NCBI GenBank assembly: GCA_009829735.1
Contig: CM020618.1
Location: forward strand, 28,744,894 to 28,808,893
Source: Pyropia yezoensis
Lineage: Eukaryota; Rhodophyta; Bangiophyceae; Bangiales; Bangiaceae
Direction of reading: 5' to 3'
DNA: 64,000 nucleotides
Shown here: in pieces, positions 22,320 through 32,590 of the stretch
How positions within the stretch are numbered: position 1 is the stretch's first letter
How the letters are laid out: the number at the start of each line of letters is the position of its first letter
The notes under the pieces: generated by a model
The model's input: only the letters and a program-made list of their open reading frames with translations
Told to the model about the DNA's origin: nothing
The model's database searches: none
Translations under genes and position numbers: made by a program

Positions 22320-24002
22320 TCAGATGGATGCGGATATCGTCAACCGGACAGCCTCCAGGGCCTGCGATCTAAGGGGGGGCCTGGCCGCTTTGTCCAGACG
22401 GCGACGTCGGCGCCGCAGCGCGTTCGTGTGGCGATTGCCTGGTTTCCATGGCGACCCTCGGGAGTTGCGGCCCGCGAGGGGGGGACGTGGGGCTCCCGTT
22501 GGGAGTTCGCAGCCAGTCCTCCTTACTACCCGGTCCCCCACGCCTGCGAATCCCTCGCCGACGACCACGCTCCCCCCCCCCCCCCCCCCCCCCCCCCCCC
22601 ACTCACCGACGCGACGAGGCCGTCGAGGGCGAGGTCCGCAGACGCGCTCGCCGCCGCTGCGTCTGCCCCCGCGTGCAGGGGGGGGGGAAGCCGCCCCGCC
22701 GCAGCCGGGAAAGGCGGGGGACCCGCCGTCGTCAGTGGGCGGGGGGGGGGGGGGTCAGCGACGTTGGTGACGCCGTCGCGGCCGCCCCCCGGCTGCCGGG
22801 GGGGGGGGGGGGGGGGGGGCGCGTCCATGGCGGTTCGCACCCCCTCCCCTCCCGCCCCCCCCCCCCAGCGCCCCCCGCGCTGCCCGCCTCCTCACCCCGG
22901 GGCCACAGTAACCGCAGGAGGGCAGCGGCACAAGCGGGGGCGCCCGAATAACGGGGGCACCTGTGAGGACCCACCCAAACCCGGGGCGCCCTCAACGTAC
23001 TCGTGGGGGTGTCAGCGGGCCCTGTGAGCCAATGGGGCGGCGGGGCACGGGGAAGAGGACGGTGGTCTCGACGGGGGTGGGTCTGGGGAAGAAGATGGGC
23101 GTGACGTCGGTGGGGATCGAGGGTACAAAAGGTAAGCAGTGTCTTTGGTCTGTGTCTGTGGTTGCCCCTCTCGTCTCCCCCTGTGGCGCCGACACCCACA
23201 CACTACATACTCGCGTCGGGGCACCTCCGAGGTGCCCCAAAGCATGCGTTTCCCCATCGCACTGCCGGTAGGCACAGAACGGTCCAAAAACAAAGCGTGT
23301 CTCTCAGAACAAAGCATGGGCGGGCGTGCGCACTAAAGGAGTGCAGCCCCAGGTTGCCCGAAACGAAGGGGGTCCCGTGGATGGCGCCCAGCGCGCCCCA
23401 CCAGCCGGCTCCACACGCCGGTCGGCCAGAAGGTCCGACCGGCTGTAAGGGCCAGCAAGGCCAAATTCAATCAATCCAAAAGCCGGCGAGCCAGTCATAT
23501 CGCACTCAGCCGCCAGCGAGGATGTGTGGTGTCCTCAGTGTCGGTGAATCATGTGACTGGTCCTTGATGCCAGCTTTCAAGCAGCGCAGAGAATAAAATT
23601 CAGGCAGCACAGACGGGGATGTCCGCCCGTGGTTGGTCGACGATGTCACTCGCTCCTCGTTGTCGAGTTTCGACGTCCATGACAGGGTTCCGACAGTGCG
23701 TTGACGGCGGCTTTCGTGCGGTCGGCCGACGTCCGCAAAATGTCAGGGATACAGCGTGGTGTCGACCAGGATAGTGGGGAATTGATGTGTCTTGGGGGAA
23801 GTTATCGGGGCCGGACATGTAAGGAGAGGTCCCAGTCCATATCCCCTGGGTTCCGGGTGGGGATTTACCCCCTGGCTTTCCTGGGCCAAATAACCAGCAT
23901 AAAAACCGGGTTATTGTCCGCAGGATACGGTCCGCGGCCGACGCCGCCAACGCGGTGCCGACCGTGATCGCCAGCCCAGGCTTCAAGTCGCGCACCAGCT
24001 GG
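22320..24002. other. Gene-poor region with long homopolymers and small palindromes
   Basis: C run at about 22570-22602 and G runs at 22741-22753 and 22799-22819. Two small inverted repeats are present: GGGGCACCTCCGAGGTGCCCC (23218-23238, perfect odd palindrome) and GCCGGTCGG/CCGACCGGC (23417-23443, 9-nt loop). 23000-23960 is less GC-rich. No gene was recognised. Confidence 0.4.
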
Positions 24003-24085
24003 CACCGCGTGGCGGCGTGGCGGCGCCGCGCCGCGGTGGCGGCGTGGCGGCGTGGCGGCGTGGCGGCGTGGCGGCGTGGCGGCAG
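24003..24085 (+). repeat. GTGGCGGC microsatellite
   Basis: An 8-nt unit (GTGGCGGC) is repeated about eight times, partly interrupted, between 24003 and 24085. It is a simple tandem repeat with no gene attached. Confidence 0.85.
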
Positions 24086-24299
24086 CCGTAGCTGTGGAGG
24101 CGGCAACGGAGTCGGCTGGCCTCTGGCCCCCCCCGCCGCCACCGCCACCACGAACCCCACTCTCGGCACACACCAACAATGCGCGGCTCACAACCCCCCC
24201 GCCCCCCCCCCACCCCACCCCCCCCCACACACCCACCCCGCACCCCCACCCCCACCTCCGCCTCGCACCCACGCGGATCCACAGAGGTGAAGTGATCTG

Positions 24300-24720
24300 G
24301 TAGCAAAAACTCCTACATATATTTACCTTTTAATTCTCCAAGTAATTACAAAACTCATACTGCACTCATGCGGACCGACCACAGCGACGGGGTCGCGTTA
24401 TGTACATAACATGATGCCAAGAGATCTCACATGGCCGCGACTATTTTCATGTGGTTTTCCGAGGATTGCGAACGGTACACACTGAAACAGTTGGACGGAA
24501 CTGTGGTTTATCTGTCAACTAATGAAGTGGTCCTCGCCACCAGTTGAAAAAGTAACCTGAACACTATCATATGATATGGTGGCGTGATTCATCAAAAATC
24601 GGATCACGTCATCGATCGAACGATTTCGTACGTGGGAATGGCACTCGTGAACAAAGTTTGTGTTTTTGTCTATCACGATCTCATTGGCTACCGACATGCC
24701 CCGACAGCGGTGGAGGTCAC
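24300..24720. other. AT-richer island, no gene recognised
   Basis: About 400 bp of clearly lower GC than the rest of the window, with homopolymer A and T patches. It contains only short frames (such as 24515-24697 on the minus strand) without a recognisable domain. It may be an insertion of different origin or unselected spacer. Confidence 0.4.
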
Positions 24721-24969
24721 ACGCACCCGTCAGGGCTGTCCTTGGGGGCCTGCGCCTGCACGACCGGAAACTTTACCGAGCTTCTGCGGGAGGCGGCGGT
24801 GGAGGCGCGGGGGGGGGGGTCGGGGACGGGGGGGAGGCATGAAGCGGTTTTGGGTGCGAGGACTGGCGCGGGGTATGAAAGTCGTCGCGTGGGCCGGGCT
24901 CCTGTACGGGTATGCGCCGGTGAGACGGGGCAAGGCACGCGAGTGGGGGGGCAAAAGGATCGCTGTCGA

Positions 24970-25118
24970 GGACGGCACGGCTCAGTGGCCCTCCTCAACC
25001 CCGTATCTTTCGTACACACACGCAAACAAAAACCGCGATTGAGACGACGGCACGGCTCGGTGGCCCGCCTCAACCCCGTATCCTTCGTATACACACGCAA
25101 ACAAAACCCGCGATTGAC
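24970..25118 (+). repeat. Tandem duplication, two units of about 74 bp
   Basis: Two adjacent copies, starting near 24970 and 25044, share GACGGCACGGCTC at the start and ACACACGCAAACAAAA then CGCGATTGA at the end, with a few substitutions. The array lies just downstream of the truncated ParB-like pseudogene on the minus strand, so it may mark its broken end. Confidence 0.8.
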
Positions 25119-25184
25119 AAACGCTACAACGAGAAATCCGTCACTCTTCGCACTCGTTGGCGGCAAATGCAGCACGCCTGTGCA

Positions 25185-25859
25185 TCAGAGCACTAGCAGG
25201 AGTGCGAAGAAGCGGCGGTACCCATTGACGACCATCCAGTGCTGCTCGCGGCGGCCATCTCCGTCGCCGTCGCGTGCTGCGTCGATGGGGTGTCCACGCC
25301 CCACGTGGCGACGGCGGGGAGCCACCTCCGAAAGTGCACGTGCACCTACCGTGGCAGGCAGAGGCCCACGACGACGAGGGGCGATACCGTACGGCCCCCA
25401 CACGACGCTGCTGCTTGTGGTGGCGGCGTCCATGTCAAGCACCACGCGCACGGAGCGCGGATGCCAACAGTAGCCCGGCTGGTGAAACTGGTCGTGGTAG
25501 GCCGGGTCGGCGGGCTGCCTGGCGGCAGCATCCACGTGAGTGGTGATCGGCAACGTCCCCAGCGTAACGTCTTGGAGCACCAGCGACGAGCGCGCCAGGT
25601 GATGGGGAACCCGTGCGGTGGCGGCTCCGTCGGCACCCGTCGGCGGTGTCGCGTTGACCCCGTTCTCCACCGCCACCTCTTCAGTACCCTGCGCGTCAGT
25701 GCGCCCGCGTTCCTCGAGCGACGCACCGCTGTCGTCCACGATCATATCGCCAACGTGGACGGCGCTCGCCCGCACGTCATGGTCGTCGTCTGTCAAGTCG
25801 GAGGGGCACGGATCGGCCACGCTGGCGGGGCGGGGAAAAGCGCGATCCGATCTGTCCAT
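25185..25859 (-). pseudogene. Truncated paralogue of the ParB-like element gene
   Basis: A 224-residue frame from the ATG at 25859-25857 (MDRSDRAFPRPASVADPC). It aligns with the N-terminal part of the ParB-like protein at 36072. YHDQFHQPGYCWHPRSVRV matches YYEQFKQTGYCWVTGSLRV, and QHWMVVNGYRRFFALL matches the motif RYWLIDGYHRFTALM. It stops immediately after the GYRRF motif (stop at 25185), where the full-length protein continues for about 1000 residues, so the catalytic domain is cut short. Possible continuing sequence in another frame points to a frameshift. In the paralogue the aspartate of the DGxHR-type motif is Asn (VNGYRRF). It is arranged divergently from the helical-protein gene at 26558 across the shared repeat block. 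This links the ParB-like gene and the helical-protein family to one element family. Confidence 0.75.
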
Positions 25860-25904
25860 GACGGACGTCCGCGGCAGCACAACTGGAATGGGCGGCAAAC
25901 GATG

Positions 25905-26500
25905 ATCGGGTGGGGGAAAGGGGGCAAGGCGGAGTGTCGGTGGGTGGGTGGTGGTGGGTGTGGTGCGTGGCGCGGGGGGTCCGGGGGGGTCTGGGCGAGT
26001 GCGGAAAAAACCGCGCGCCGACCGTCACACTGGCAGTCACGCAGGAGGCGGCTCAGGCCTGTGCCTGTGTAGTGACAACAACTCTTAAACGCCGTGAAGT
26101 GCATGGTACTTTAAAGTCCATGTTGGACCAATTCCAGAGGCCCTCCCTGGCGCTGCACGTGCTGCTCGCGCTGCTCGTGTTGCTCGTGCTGTTTGCGTTC
26201 ACGGGGTTGCCCCCCCCCGCCGACCCCCCCACCCCGGGGGCCGAACCGTCTTACGGTCGCGAGACTGAACTATCAGTGGAACTATCATTGGAAGAGGGAT
26301 TGCCGAATTTCTAATTGATATAAGTTTTGTCGCCACCACTGACTGCCACGTCCCGGGCGGCCGGTGCACGCATAATGGATATGCGGCGACCCGGCACGGG
26401 CGGGATCCGGCCAGCCCCGCCCGCAAAAGACTTTGCCGTGGGCGACTCCGCAAGCGGCCGCGCTCCCTCTTGGCATTGTAGCCTTGTCCCCTGTCCCTCG
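25905..26500 (+). repeat. Element repeat block, copy A (divergent intergenic block)
   Basis: This is homologous to copies B and D. A GT-rich GGGCAAGGCGG...GTCGGTGGGTGG stretch is followed by GGCGCTGCACGTG plus repeated GCTCGTGTTGCTCGTG. An AT-richer part containing ATTGATA comes next, then the core GACTGCCACGTCCCGGGCGG...CATAATGGATATG (about 26337-26390) and GACTTTGCCGTGG (about 26429). It lies between the truncated ParB-like gene (-) and the helical-protein gene (+). It could therefore serve as a bidirectional promoter and, because of its copies, as a terminal or subterminal repeat. Confidence 0.75.
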
Positions 26501-26557
26501 TACCCTTCCTTGTTTGCACTGTCCCTGCGCGTCGGGCGGGGGGTTCTCGTCGTGACC

Positions 26558-27214
26558 ATGCCGCGTCGGTCCGTGCAAACCGCCAATGGCGGCGCTTTGC
26601 ACGGGGCCGTCGAGTCTTTCGTGCTCGTCCTGCGGTTTTTTGGCCTGCTGACGGGCGCCCCCGGCGCCGCGTCCTCCCGCGTCAACGACCTCACGGCAGG
26701 GAGGAGCCGCAGCGGAATGGCTGCGGCGGCGATCTTTATTGCGCTTGAATGGGACAACACGTACTCCGTTCCTGGCCGTCTCAACAACCCCCGGCCGGCG
26801 GCGCGGCCAGAGCCTGTGGCCGCCCAGTTTGTACCGACTGCCATGCTCGTTGCCTGTAGGGCCGCTTGTGGCTGCCTGCAGGGATCGGGCCTGACACCCC
26901 GAGGGGCGGCCGCCGACGAAGAGCCCCTGCGGCTGATCTCCTCTGTGGTGGCACTCAACGCGGCCGACGGACTCGCTGTTGCGGTTGCAGAGCTCGCCCT
27001 CCGGGCGGTGTGGCAAGACGCTCACCCGCCAGTGGCACACGTGGCACCGGCGTTTGCGGCGGACGTCTCTGCAATGCGACACTGTGTGGACGCTGCGAAG
27101 GCCCCTATCGGAGACAATGGGGACCGGCCCGCGTCGGCGCTGGACCCCCCCGCCGGCTTGTTCAGTGCGAGTGGGTATCCCGAGGGGGATTATTTTTCGA
27201 ACCTCTCTCCGTAG
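26558..27214 (+). CDS. Element-associated all-helical protein, paralogue 1
   Basis: A 218-residue frame from the ATG at 26558 (MPRRSVQTANGGALHGAVES). The start is supported because the minus-strand paralogue at 28703 starts at the equivalent Met. Shared blocks are LRFFGLLTGAPGAA, VPTAMLVACRAACGCLQ, EEPLRLISSVVALNAADGL and VAELALRAVWQDAHP. The pattern is all-helical. The order of helices, with a conserved N/E before VALAELALRAVW, faintly resembles a P/PHO80-type cyclin fold, but key cyclin residues cannot be confirmed by eye. No function is assigned. Its 5' flank is repeat copy A and its 3' end faces paralogue 2 across 715 bp. It ends at YPEGDYFSNLSP, so its C terminus is shorter than the other copy's. 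Confidence 0.65.
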   Translation: MPRRSVQTANGGALHGAVESFVLVLRFFGLLTGAPGAASSRVNDLTAGRSRSGMAAAAIFIALEWDNTYSVPGRLNNPRPAARPEPVAAQFVPTAMLVACRAACGCLQGSGLTPRGAAADEEPLRLISSVVALNAADGLAVAVAELALRAVWQDAHPPVAHVAPAFAADVSAMRHCVDAAKAPIGDNGDRPASALDPPAGLFSASGYPEGDYFSNLSP

Positions 27215-27929
27215 GTGGTCCACGGAGCCGACGTTTTGTGGGCGTTTTGTCCGCACGACGGGTGCCGGCTGGCCGCGGGGATTGTGTGGGTGGTTCTTGT
27301 ACAAATTGTTTTTCATCGCGTGTCGGCTGCTGGGAGCCATGGCCTCGTCGGGTCCCCGGGCTCTCGTCTGTAGTCCATGGGGGGTGCGCACACGGTGCAC
27401 CCCAGACGCCCGCGGCCCGTGGGGAGCTCCCATGCCAAATCGCACGAGGGCAGTGACGGCCAATCGGGTCACCACGGGCACGTGCGCGTAGGCCGACGTG
27501 TCTACCGCGTCGCCCTGTGCGGCGCGGCAGCTCGCGTAGCTGCGCGAGGACAAGAAGGTTAAAAAGTACGTGTCTTCCGGCCCCCCCCGCGCATTGGTGA
27601 GTAGGGGGCGCGGCCGATACGGTCTTTAGTAAAGGTGGTGGGCCGGGTGGTGGGCCGGGGGCACGCTGCACAACGCCGACGCGCGGTCGGCCTAGGAAAT
27701 GACCAAGAGAAAGCGGCGTCTAGAAGCATGGAAATGATCTACCCAAGACCCAACACAAGACACGCCTCCTACCCGCCCACATGTTTCACCATGTTCAGAA
27801 AAAGTTGTCACGTGTTGGCACAGAGGCGTTCCACACTCGAAAAAGCAGCTCTGAGTGGCAGGACATGGGAAATCGCCCCCCCCCCCCCCCGCCATCCCCC
27901 CCCAGAGGTCTTTTCGACCCTCTCTTCTA
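27215..27929. other. Spacer between the convergent paralogues
   Basis: 715 bp between the two convergent helical-protein genes, with no recognised domain or repeat beyond a C run near 27876-27889. It presumably contains both 3' UTRs. Confidence 0.4.
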
Positions 27930-28703
27930 CTATCGCCCCCGTGTGTTGCGCATGGCCAGGCGCAGACTCCGGCGACGGGACGGCGGGGTGGCTTCCGGGA
28001 CCGCCGCAGCCTCGACGTGCTGCCCAGTAGCCACTCCCGTGGCAGCGGCCGCTGTCGCGGTGGTGCCAGCTCCAAAGACGAGGTGCATGTCCGGATACTT
28101 ACTGGCAACGGCTAGGTCCGCCGGAATACAAACAGCAGACGGCCGTGCACCTGTGGGAGCCATTGCCGCGTCCACGCAGCGCCGCATGGACGCAGCGTCT
28201 GCGACGGAAACGAGCGAGGCAGCGCGCACGGTGGGATGGGCGTCCTGCCACACCGCGCGGAGGGCCAGCTCGGCCAGCGCGACGGACAGCCCCTCGGCCT
28301 CGTTGAACGCCATCAGAGAGTAGATCAGCCGCACGGGCTCTTGGTCGGCTTCCGCCGTGTCCGCTGCCAGGCCACAACTCTGCAGCCGCAGACAGACAGC
28401 ACGACACGCAATGAGCAAGGCCGTGGGAACGTGCTCGCAGGCCACCGGCCGCTCCCGAGCCGGAGGGCGCCCGACACTCGCACGGGCAGCGACACAGTAA
28501 GAGTTTTCCCACTGGACAGCCACGGCCACTGCCGCTAGGGCCATTCCGCCGTGACACATTGCCGCGGCGACCTCGCTGATACGGGAGGCGGCGGCGCCGG
28601 GGGCACCCGTGAGCAAGCCAAAAAAGCGCAAGTAGTCTACAAAGACCTCGACAGCAAAGTGAGCTGCCCCACCATGAAGGCTGTGCGCCGCATGCCCGGG
28701 CAT
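27930..28703 (-). CDS. Element-associated all-helical protein, paralogue 2
   Basis: A 257-residue frame from the ATG at 28703-28701 (MPGHAAHSLHGGAAHFAVEV), aligned with the start of paralogue 1. An extension to 28751 is possible but not conserved. Conserved blocks are FVDYLRFFGLLTGAPGAAAS, VPTALLIACRAVCLRLQSCG, EPVRLIYSLMAFNEAEGL, VALAELALRAVWQDAHPTV and MRRCVDAA. About half the residues match paralogue 1 across the core. The C terminus is longer and ends in a basic RRRSLRLAMRNTRGR tail that could be a nuclear signal. The gene is convergent with paralogue 1 and has repeat copy B at its 5' side, so the two genes and their flanks form a large imperfect inverted pair. No function is known, and a cyclin-like fold is only a guess. 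Confidence 0.65.
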   Translation of the reverse strand: MPGHAAHSLHGGAAHFAVEVFVDYLRFFGLLTGAPGAAASRISEVAAAMCHGGMALAAVAVAVQWENSYCVAARASVGRPPARERPVACEHVPTALLIACRAVCLRLQSCGLAADTAEADQEPVRLIYSLMAFNEAEGLSVALAELALRAVWQDAHPTVRAASLVSVADAASMRRCVDAAMAPTGARPSAVCIPADLAVASKYPDMHLVFGAGTTATAAAATGVATGQHVEAAAVPEATPPSRRRSLRLAMRNTRGR

Positions 28704-28789
28704 GACGGCAACGCTCTCCGGGGGGCTACTGCTGTCGACAGCTTGTCGCACGAGGGGCCGCCGTCCGGTTGTCAGGAAAAGTCGTCGGC

Positions 28790-29490
28790 GGCGAGGAGGG
28801 GGACGGGGGGCAAGGCGGGGCGTCGGTGGGTGGATGGGTGAGGAGGGTGGCGGGGGGAGGGCCGGGTCCGGGCGAGCACGAGAAAAACGGCGCCGACACT
28901 CGTGCGTGACGCGGCTCAGGCCGGTGGCTGTGCTCTGACGGCCAGGCTTGGTCTAATATGGACTGGGGACTTGAGCGATTTCAAGTCCCATTTGAGGGGC
29001 CCACGCCGGCGCTGCACGTGGTGCTCGTGTTGCTCGTGTTGCTCGTGTTGTTCGTGTTGACGGGAATACCCCCACGCCCACCCCCCCACGCCCTCCCCTC
29101 ACGATCCGTCCTACAGTAACGGGACTTGACAATCATTGAAGAAAGGACTGCTGTAATGTTAATTGATACAACTACCGTCGCCACCACCGACTGCCACGTC
29201 CGTCGCCTCCACCGACTGCCACGTCCCGGGTGGCCGGTGCACGCATAATGGATATGTGGCGACCCGGCCGACGTGGCAGTTGGTGGGCCACCACTGACTG
29301 CCACGTCCCGGGTGGCCAGTGCACACATAATGGATAGGTGGCGACCCGGCCGGGTGGGGATCCGGCCAGCCGCGTCCGTGAAAGACTTTGCCGTGGACGG
29401 CTCCCCGCATGCGCCCGCCAGCGGGGATTCCGCGTGGTGTGGCGATACGTCCATCCCACCGTGCGCGCCGCCTCCTCCCTCTGGGGAGGG
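28790..29490 (+). repeat. Element repeat block, copy B
   Basis: It is nearly identical to copy D over 28870-29240. The order is ACGAGAAAAACGGCGCCGAC, GACTTGAGCGATTTCAAGTC, the GCTCGTGTTGCTCGTG series, ACTTGACAATCATTGAAG, AATTGATACAACTACCG, then two core units with CCACGTCCCGGGTGG and CATAATGGATA (about 29214-29270 and 29298-29350), then GACTTTGCCGTGGACGGC. It then reads into VVWRYVHPTVRAAS, a remnant of the helical-protein gene. Most of that gene is missing, so this is a deletion derivative. Confidence 0.8.
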
Positions 29491-29554
29491 GGGCGCCCGC
29501 CCGCACCGCCGGTGCGGTTTTTCCAGCCGTGCCCGTGCCGCTGTTGGCGCGTCG

Positions 29555-29587
<33 letters not shown>

Positions 29588-30040
29588 CGCCCACCCCTCG
29601 CGGCCGCAGATCCCCTGCCCTGCTTTGCCCGCTCCCCCCCCCACCATTTCCAAGGTGATGTACCGTCAGGGTGGTCTACCCGCCTACAGGTCTTCACGAC
29701 GGCCATTCTCAGTCCCACAGCTCTTTGCTGACAACAGTATGAATGCATACTTGCAGAGTTAAGACAGCGGCCCCCGGGTGCAAGGACTGCGCGCCGGCCG
29801 CTGGTGGAGGGGGTGTGTTCGGCGCTCGCGCGCGGCTGTGGCTCGCCAGTGTTCCTCGACGTCATCCCCGTCGGGCGGACTCGTCGCGGTACTCGTCCAC
29901 CACAAGAGGGTCCTTCCGATGCTGTGCGACGGCGTGCGGTGGTCGCCGCGGGGCCTATTTGCCGACCGTCGGCGGCCGCTGCCCGACGAGCGGCTGTCCG
30001 CCCATGCCATGCGGAAGCGGCAGCAGCCGCGGGGCGGGGC

Positions 30041-30409
30041 ATGGATACCAAAAACGCGCGCATTTGCACGGCGCAGCTGTGGGCGATGCTGTCCGCCCTG
30101 GTCAACTGCGGCCGCCACACAGGGGAGCTGCCGTCCGTGGCCGCCGCCGCCCTCTCTGTGCCGGCCAACGCTGTCCGTGCCGCCATGGTTGAGGTGCGCG
30201 TCAGTGGCGTGCGGGCGTTGCGGAACCTGGCCGCGACGCTCAAGGCGTCCACTGCGGGGTTGGGACGGCTGAGGCGGCGGCGGCCGACAACTCCGACGCG
30301 AATGCGGAAGAGGGCGCGACAACAACCGGCAAGGACGCGGTGGCGACGCGAGCGCCCCCCCTCCCATCGCTTCACATGCATGGCGCTGCTGTTGGCGCCT
30401 ACTGGCTAG
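30041..30409 (+). CDS. Hypothetical short protein, low confidence
   Basis: A 122-residue frame starting at the ATG at 30041 (MDTKNARICTAQLWAMLSAL). The first ~75 residues are mixed in composition and helix-prone (LPSVAAAALSVPANAVRAAM, VRALRNLAATLKAS), which stands out from the surrounding low-complexity frames. A basic tail follows. No domain is recognised. It lies within the repeat nest and may be a fragment of an element gene. It could also be chance. Confidence 0.2.
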   Translation: MDTKNARICTAQLWAMLSALVNCGRHTGELPSVAAAALSVPANAVRAAMVEVRVSGVRALRNLAATLKASTAGLGRLRRRRPTTPTRMRKRARQQPARTRWRRERPPSHRFTCMALLLAPTG

Positions 30410-31435
30410 GGTGGGGAGCTTGGGCGCACCGGCCGGCACCATCCGAATGGAACGCGCCATTGGGTCTCGCACACGACGGCCCAGAGGAGCATCGCCGTAG
30501 CGTATTTGTTGGCCGCCCTCGCCGTCGCCCACCGCTGCGCCGCCGAGGCCCCGGAGGGGGTGGCGCACAATGCCCCTGCCAGGACCGGGCATGGGAGGTC
30601 GTGACGCTGATACTCGACCGCCCGCCCCCGCCTGCCGTGGTCGCCATCGCAGAAGTGGGCGCGGGGGAAGGAGGAGGCGGAGGGGGGGGGGGGGGGGGGG
30701 GGGGGGTTGGGGGGGACACTGCAAGGGACGTTCAGCGCAGCGGTGGAAAGCGGGTACCAGAGCAGGGGGAGGGCGCGGCCGTGGGAAAAGCACCGTCACC
30801 CCGGGCGCTGACGCCGCCCGAAGAAAACCCCGCCGCCCCTTCCGCTCTGCCCCCACCGTCGCCGCCGCCGAATCCTCGGCCTTGTCCCGGCTGTCCTCCT
30901 CCGCCCCACTACATTCCTTGCCACTGCGTTTTCGGCATCTCAACAATCATGCCCAAAAGCCCCTCCGTTCGCACCTGCTTCCTTCTCCCCACCCACGTCG
31001 TCGGCCCTGCCCCCCTCGCCGTTCCAACCTTCCTCGCCGTCTGCACCCCCACGCGCCCCCCTCGATCCGACGAGCCATGAGCCCCTCGGCCCAGTCAGAG
31101 TGCCTGAACAGGGCTGACGACTGCTCTGCCCCTGCACATGTGACGGCTTTCACGTGCCGTTGCGAGCAACACGCTTTTTGAGGCGCTGCGTGACGCTGTC
31201 TCGAGCACGGCGTGGGCCTTTTCCCCGGGCAGAAGGTCGTACTGCCCCCCCCCCCCCGCACCCTCCTGCCACCACACCACGGGACTTGCGCTCACTGCCC
31301 CTCAAACAGCCCTCAGGACACACATCACCCGGGCAGTGGTTCGCCTGTGCCCAGCACGCGGTGGCTTGGTCTCCGATGAGAATTATTTTTGACCGCCAGA
31401 AGGAGAATGAAGGGAAGAAGAGGAGTGGCTGCTTG
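30410..31435. other. Low-complexity spacer in the repeat nest
   Basis: Pro/Arg-rich frames on both strands, a G run of about 27 nt near 30680-30706, and no recognised domain. The stretch 29555-30040 upstream likewise holds a C run of about 32 nt (29555-29586) and nothing else recognised. Confidence 0.35.
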
Positions 31436-31439
31436 GAAC

Positions 31440-31735
31440 GCGGTGACCGCCGCCACGATGGGGGAAGTCGCCGTCAGGGGGGTGCCCGCAAGGGTGGTGG
31501 TCACCGCCGCCACGAGGGGGGTGACCGCCAGGAGCGGGGTGACCTATGGCATGGGGGTGTCCGCCGCCAGGGGGGGTGTAAGCGCCTGTAGGGGGCTGAC
31601 CGCCAACAGGAGGGGGCTGACCGCCAGCAGGAGGGCAGCCGCGGTCAGGGGGGAAGCAGCGGGCAGCGGGCAGGGGCAGCCGCGGGCGGAGGGGGTGCCG
31701 ACAGGGGGGGCGTGACGGCGGCTACCAGTACGAGG
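31440..31735 (+). repeat. Minisatellite of GACCGCC/AGGGGGG-type units
   Basis: Degenerate tandem units of about 18-36 nt built on GACCGCCAxxAGGxGGGG and GTGxCCGCCxxAGGGGGG fill this interval, repeated roughly a dozen times with drift. It lies immediately before repeat copy C. No coding role is supported. Confidence 0.7.
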
Positions 31736-31865
31736 GGGGGGTCCATCGAGTACAGGTACATAAGGCTGAAAACAGCAGGTAACCTTATTGCCATCGTCAC
31801 ATGAGTTCGAACCTTACTACCATCAACAGTTACTTACTTCCTTCCAGCGCTCACCCCGTCCCTAA

Positions 31866-32588
31866 TGACGGGAATACCACCCCGCCAACCCCCCTACCCC
31901 CCATCCCTCACGAACCGTTCTACAGTAACGAGACTTGACAATCATTGAAGAAAGGACTGCTGTAATAGTAATTGATACAACTACCGTCGCCACCACCGAC
32001 TGCCACGTCCGTCGCCTTCACCAACTGCCACGTCCCGGGTGGCCGGTGCACACATAATGGATAGGTGGCGACCCGGCCGGGTGGGGATCCGGCCAGCCGG
32101 GTCCGTGAAAGACTTTGCCGTGGACGGCTCCCCGCATGCGCCCGCGAGCGGAGATTCCGCGCGGTGTGGCGATCCGCCCATCCCACCGTGCGCGCCTGTG
32201 GGGGTGGGATGGGCGGCTGGCCGCACGGGAGGCGGCCGCCGACGCTGCCGACGCCTCCGCCGCCGACGCGGCCGACGCTGTAGCCGCCGCGCCAGACGGT
32301 GAGCTGGGCGGCGGCGGCGGCGGCGGCGGAGGAAGGGGGGGGGGGGGGGGGGGCGCCAGCCCCGGTGGCGTGTCGACGGGGGCCGGCGGGTGGGGGGTGT
32401 GCGTCGGCCCCCCCCCCCCCCCCCCCGGCGTGCCCTCCCCAGCCTCTCTCACACCTTGCCATCGTAATTCTCACCCGCCTCCCACGCGGCAACCAGCCCC
32501 TTGAACAGCTCCTTGCGGTCGGCGGGCAACGTCGCCCGCACCCCCCGCGCGTCGCCTCCACCCCCCCGCCCCCCCCAACCCCCCCCCC
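31866..32588 (+). repeat. Element repeat block, copy C (tandem with D)
   Basis: It starts at GACGGGAATAC, runs through ACTTGACAATCATTGAAG, one core unit (CCACGTCCCGGGTGG...CATAATGGATAGG) and GACTTTGCCGTGGACGGC. It then passes into a remnant of the helical-protein gene (VWRSAHPTVRA) and further shared sequence ending in a captured gene fragment. The following ~670 bp (copy D) repeat it almost exactly, so C and D are a recent tandem duplication. Confidence 0.85.
32449..32545 (-). pseudogene. Captured gene 3' fragment inside copy C
   Basis: On the minus strand this encodes RATLPADRKELFKGLVAAWE followed by AGENYDGKV and a stop at 32451-32449. The mixed composition is unlike the surrounding low-complexity frames. 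The same fragment is in copy D with its upstream sequence, so this copy is 5'-truncated at the duplication junction. The source gene is not recognised. Confidence 0.45.
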
Positions 32589-32590
32589 CC

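Noticed and set aside
31790..31830. tRNA-like TTCGAACC sequence
   Set aside because: No matching A box or cloverleaf could be folded around it. No tRNA or rRNA gene was found anywhere in the window.
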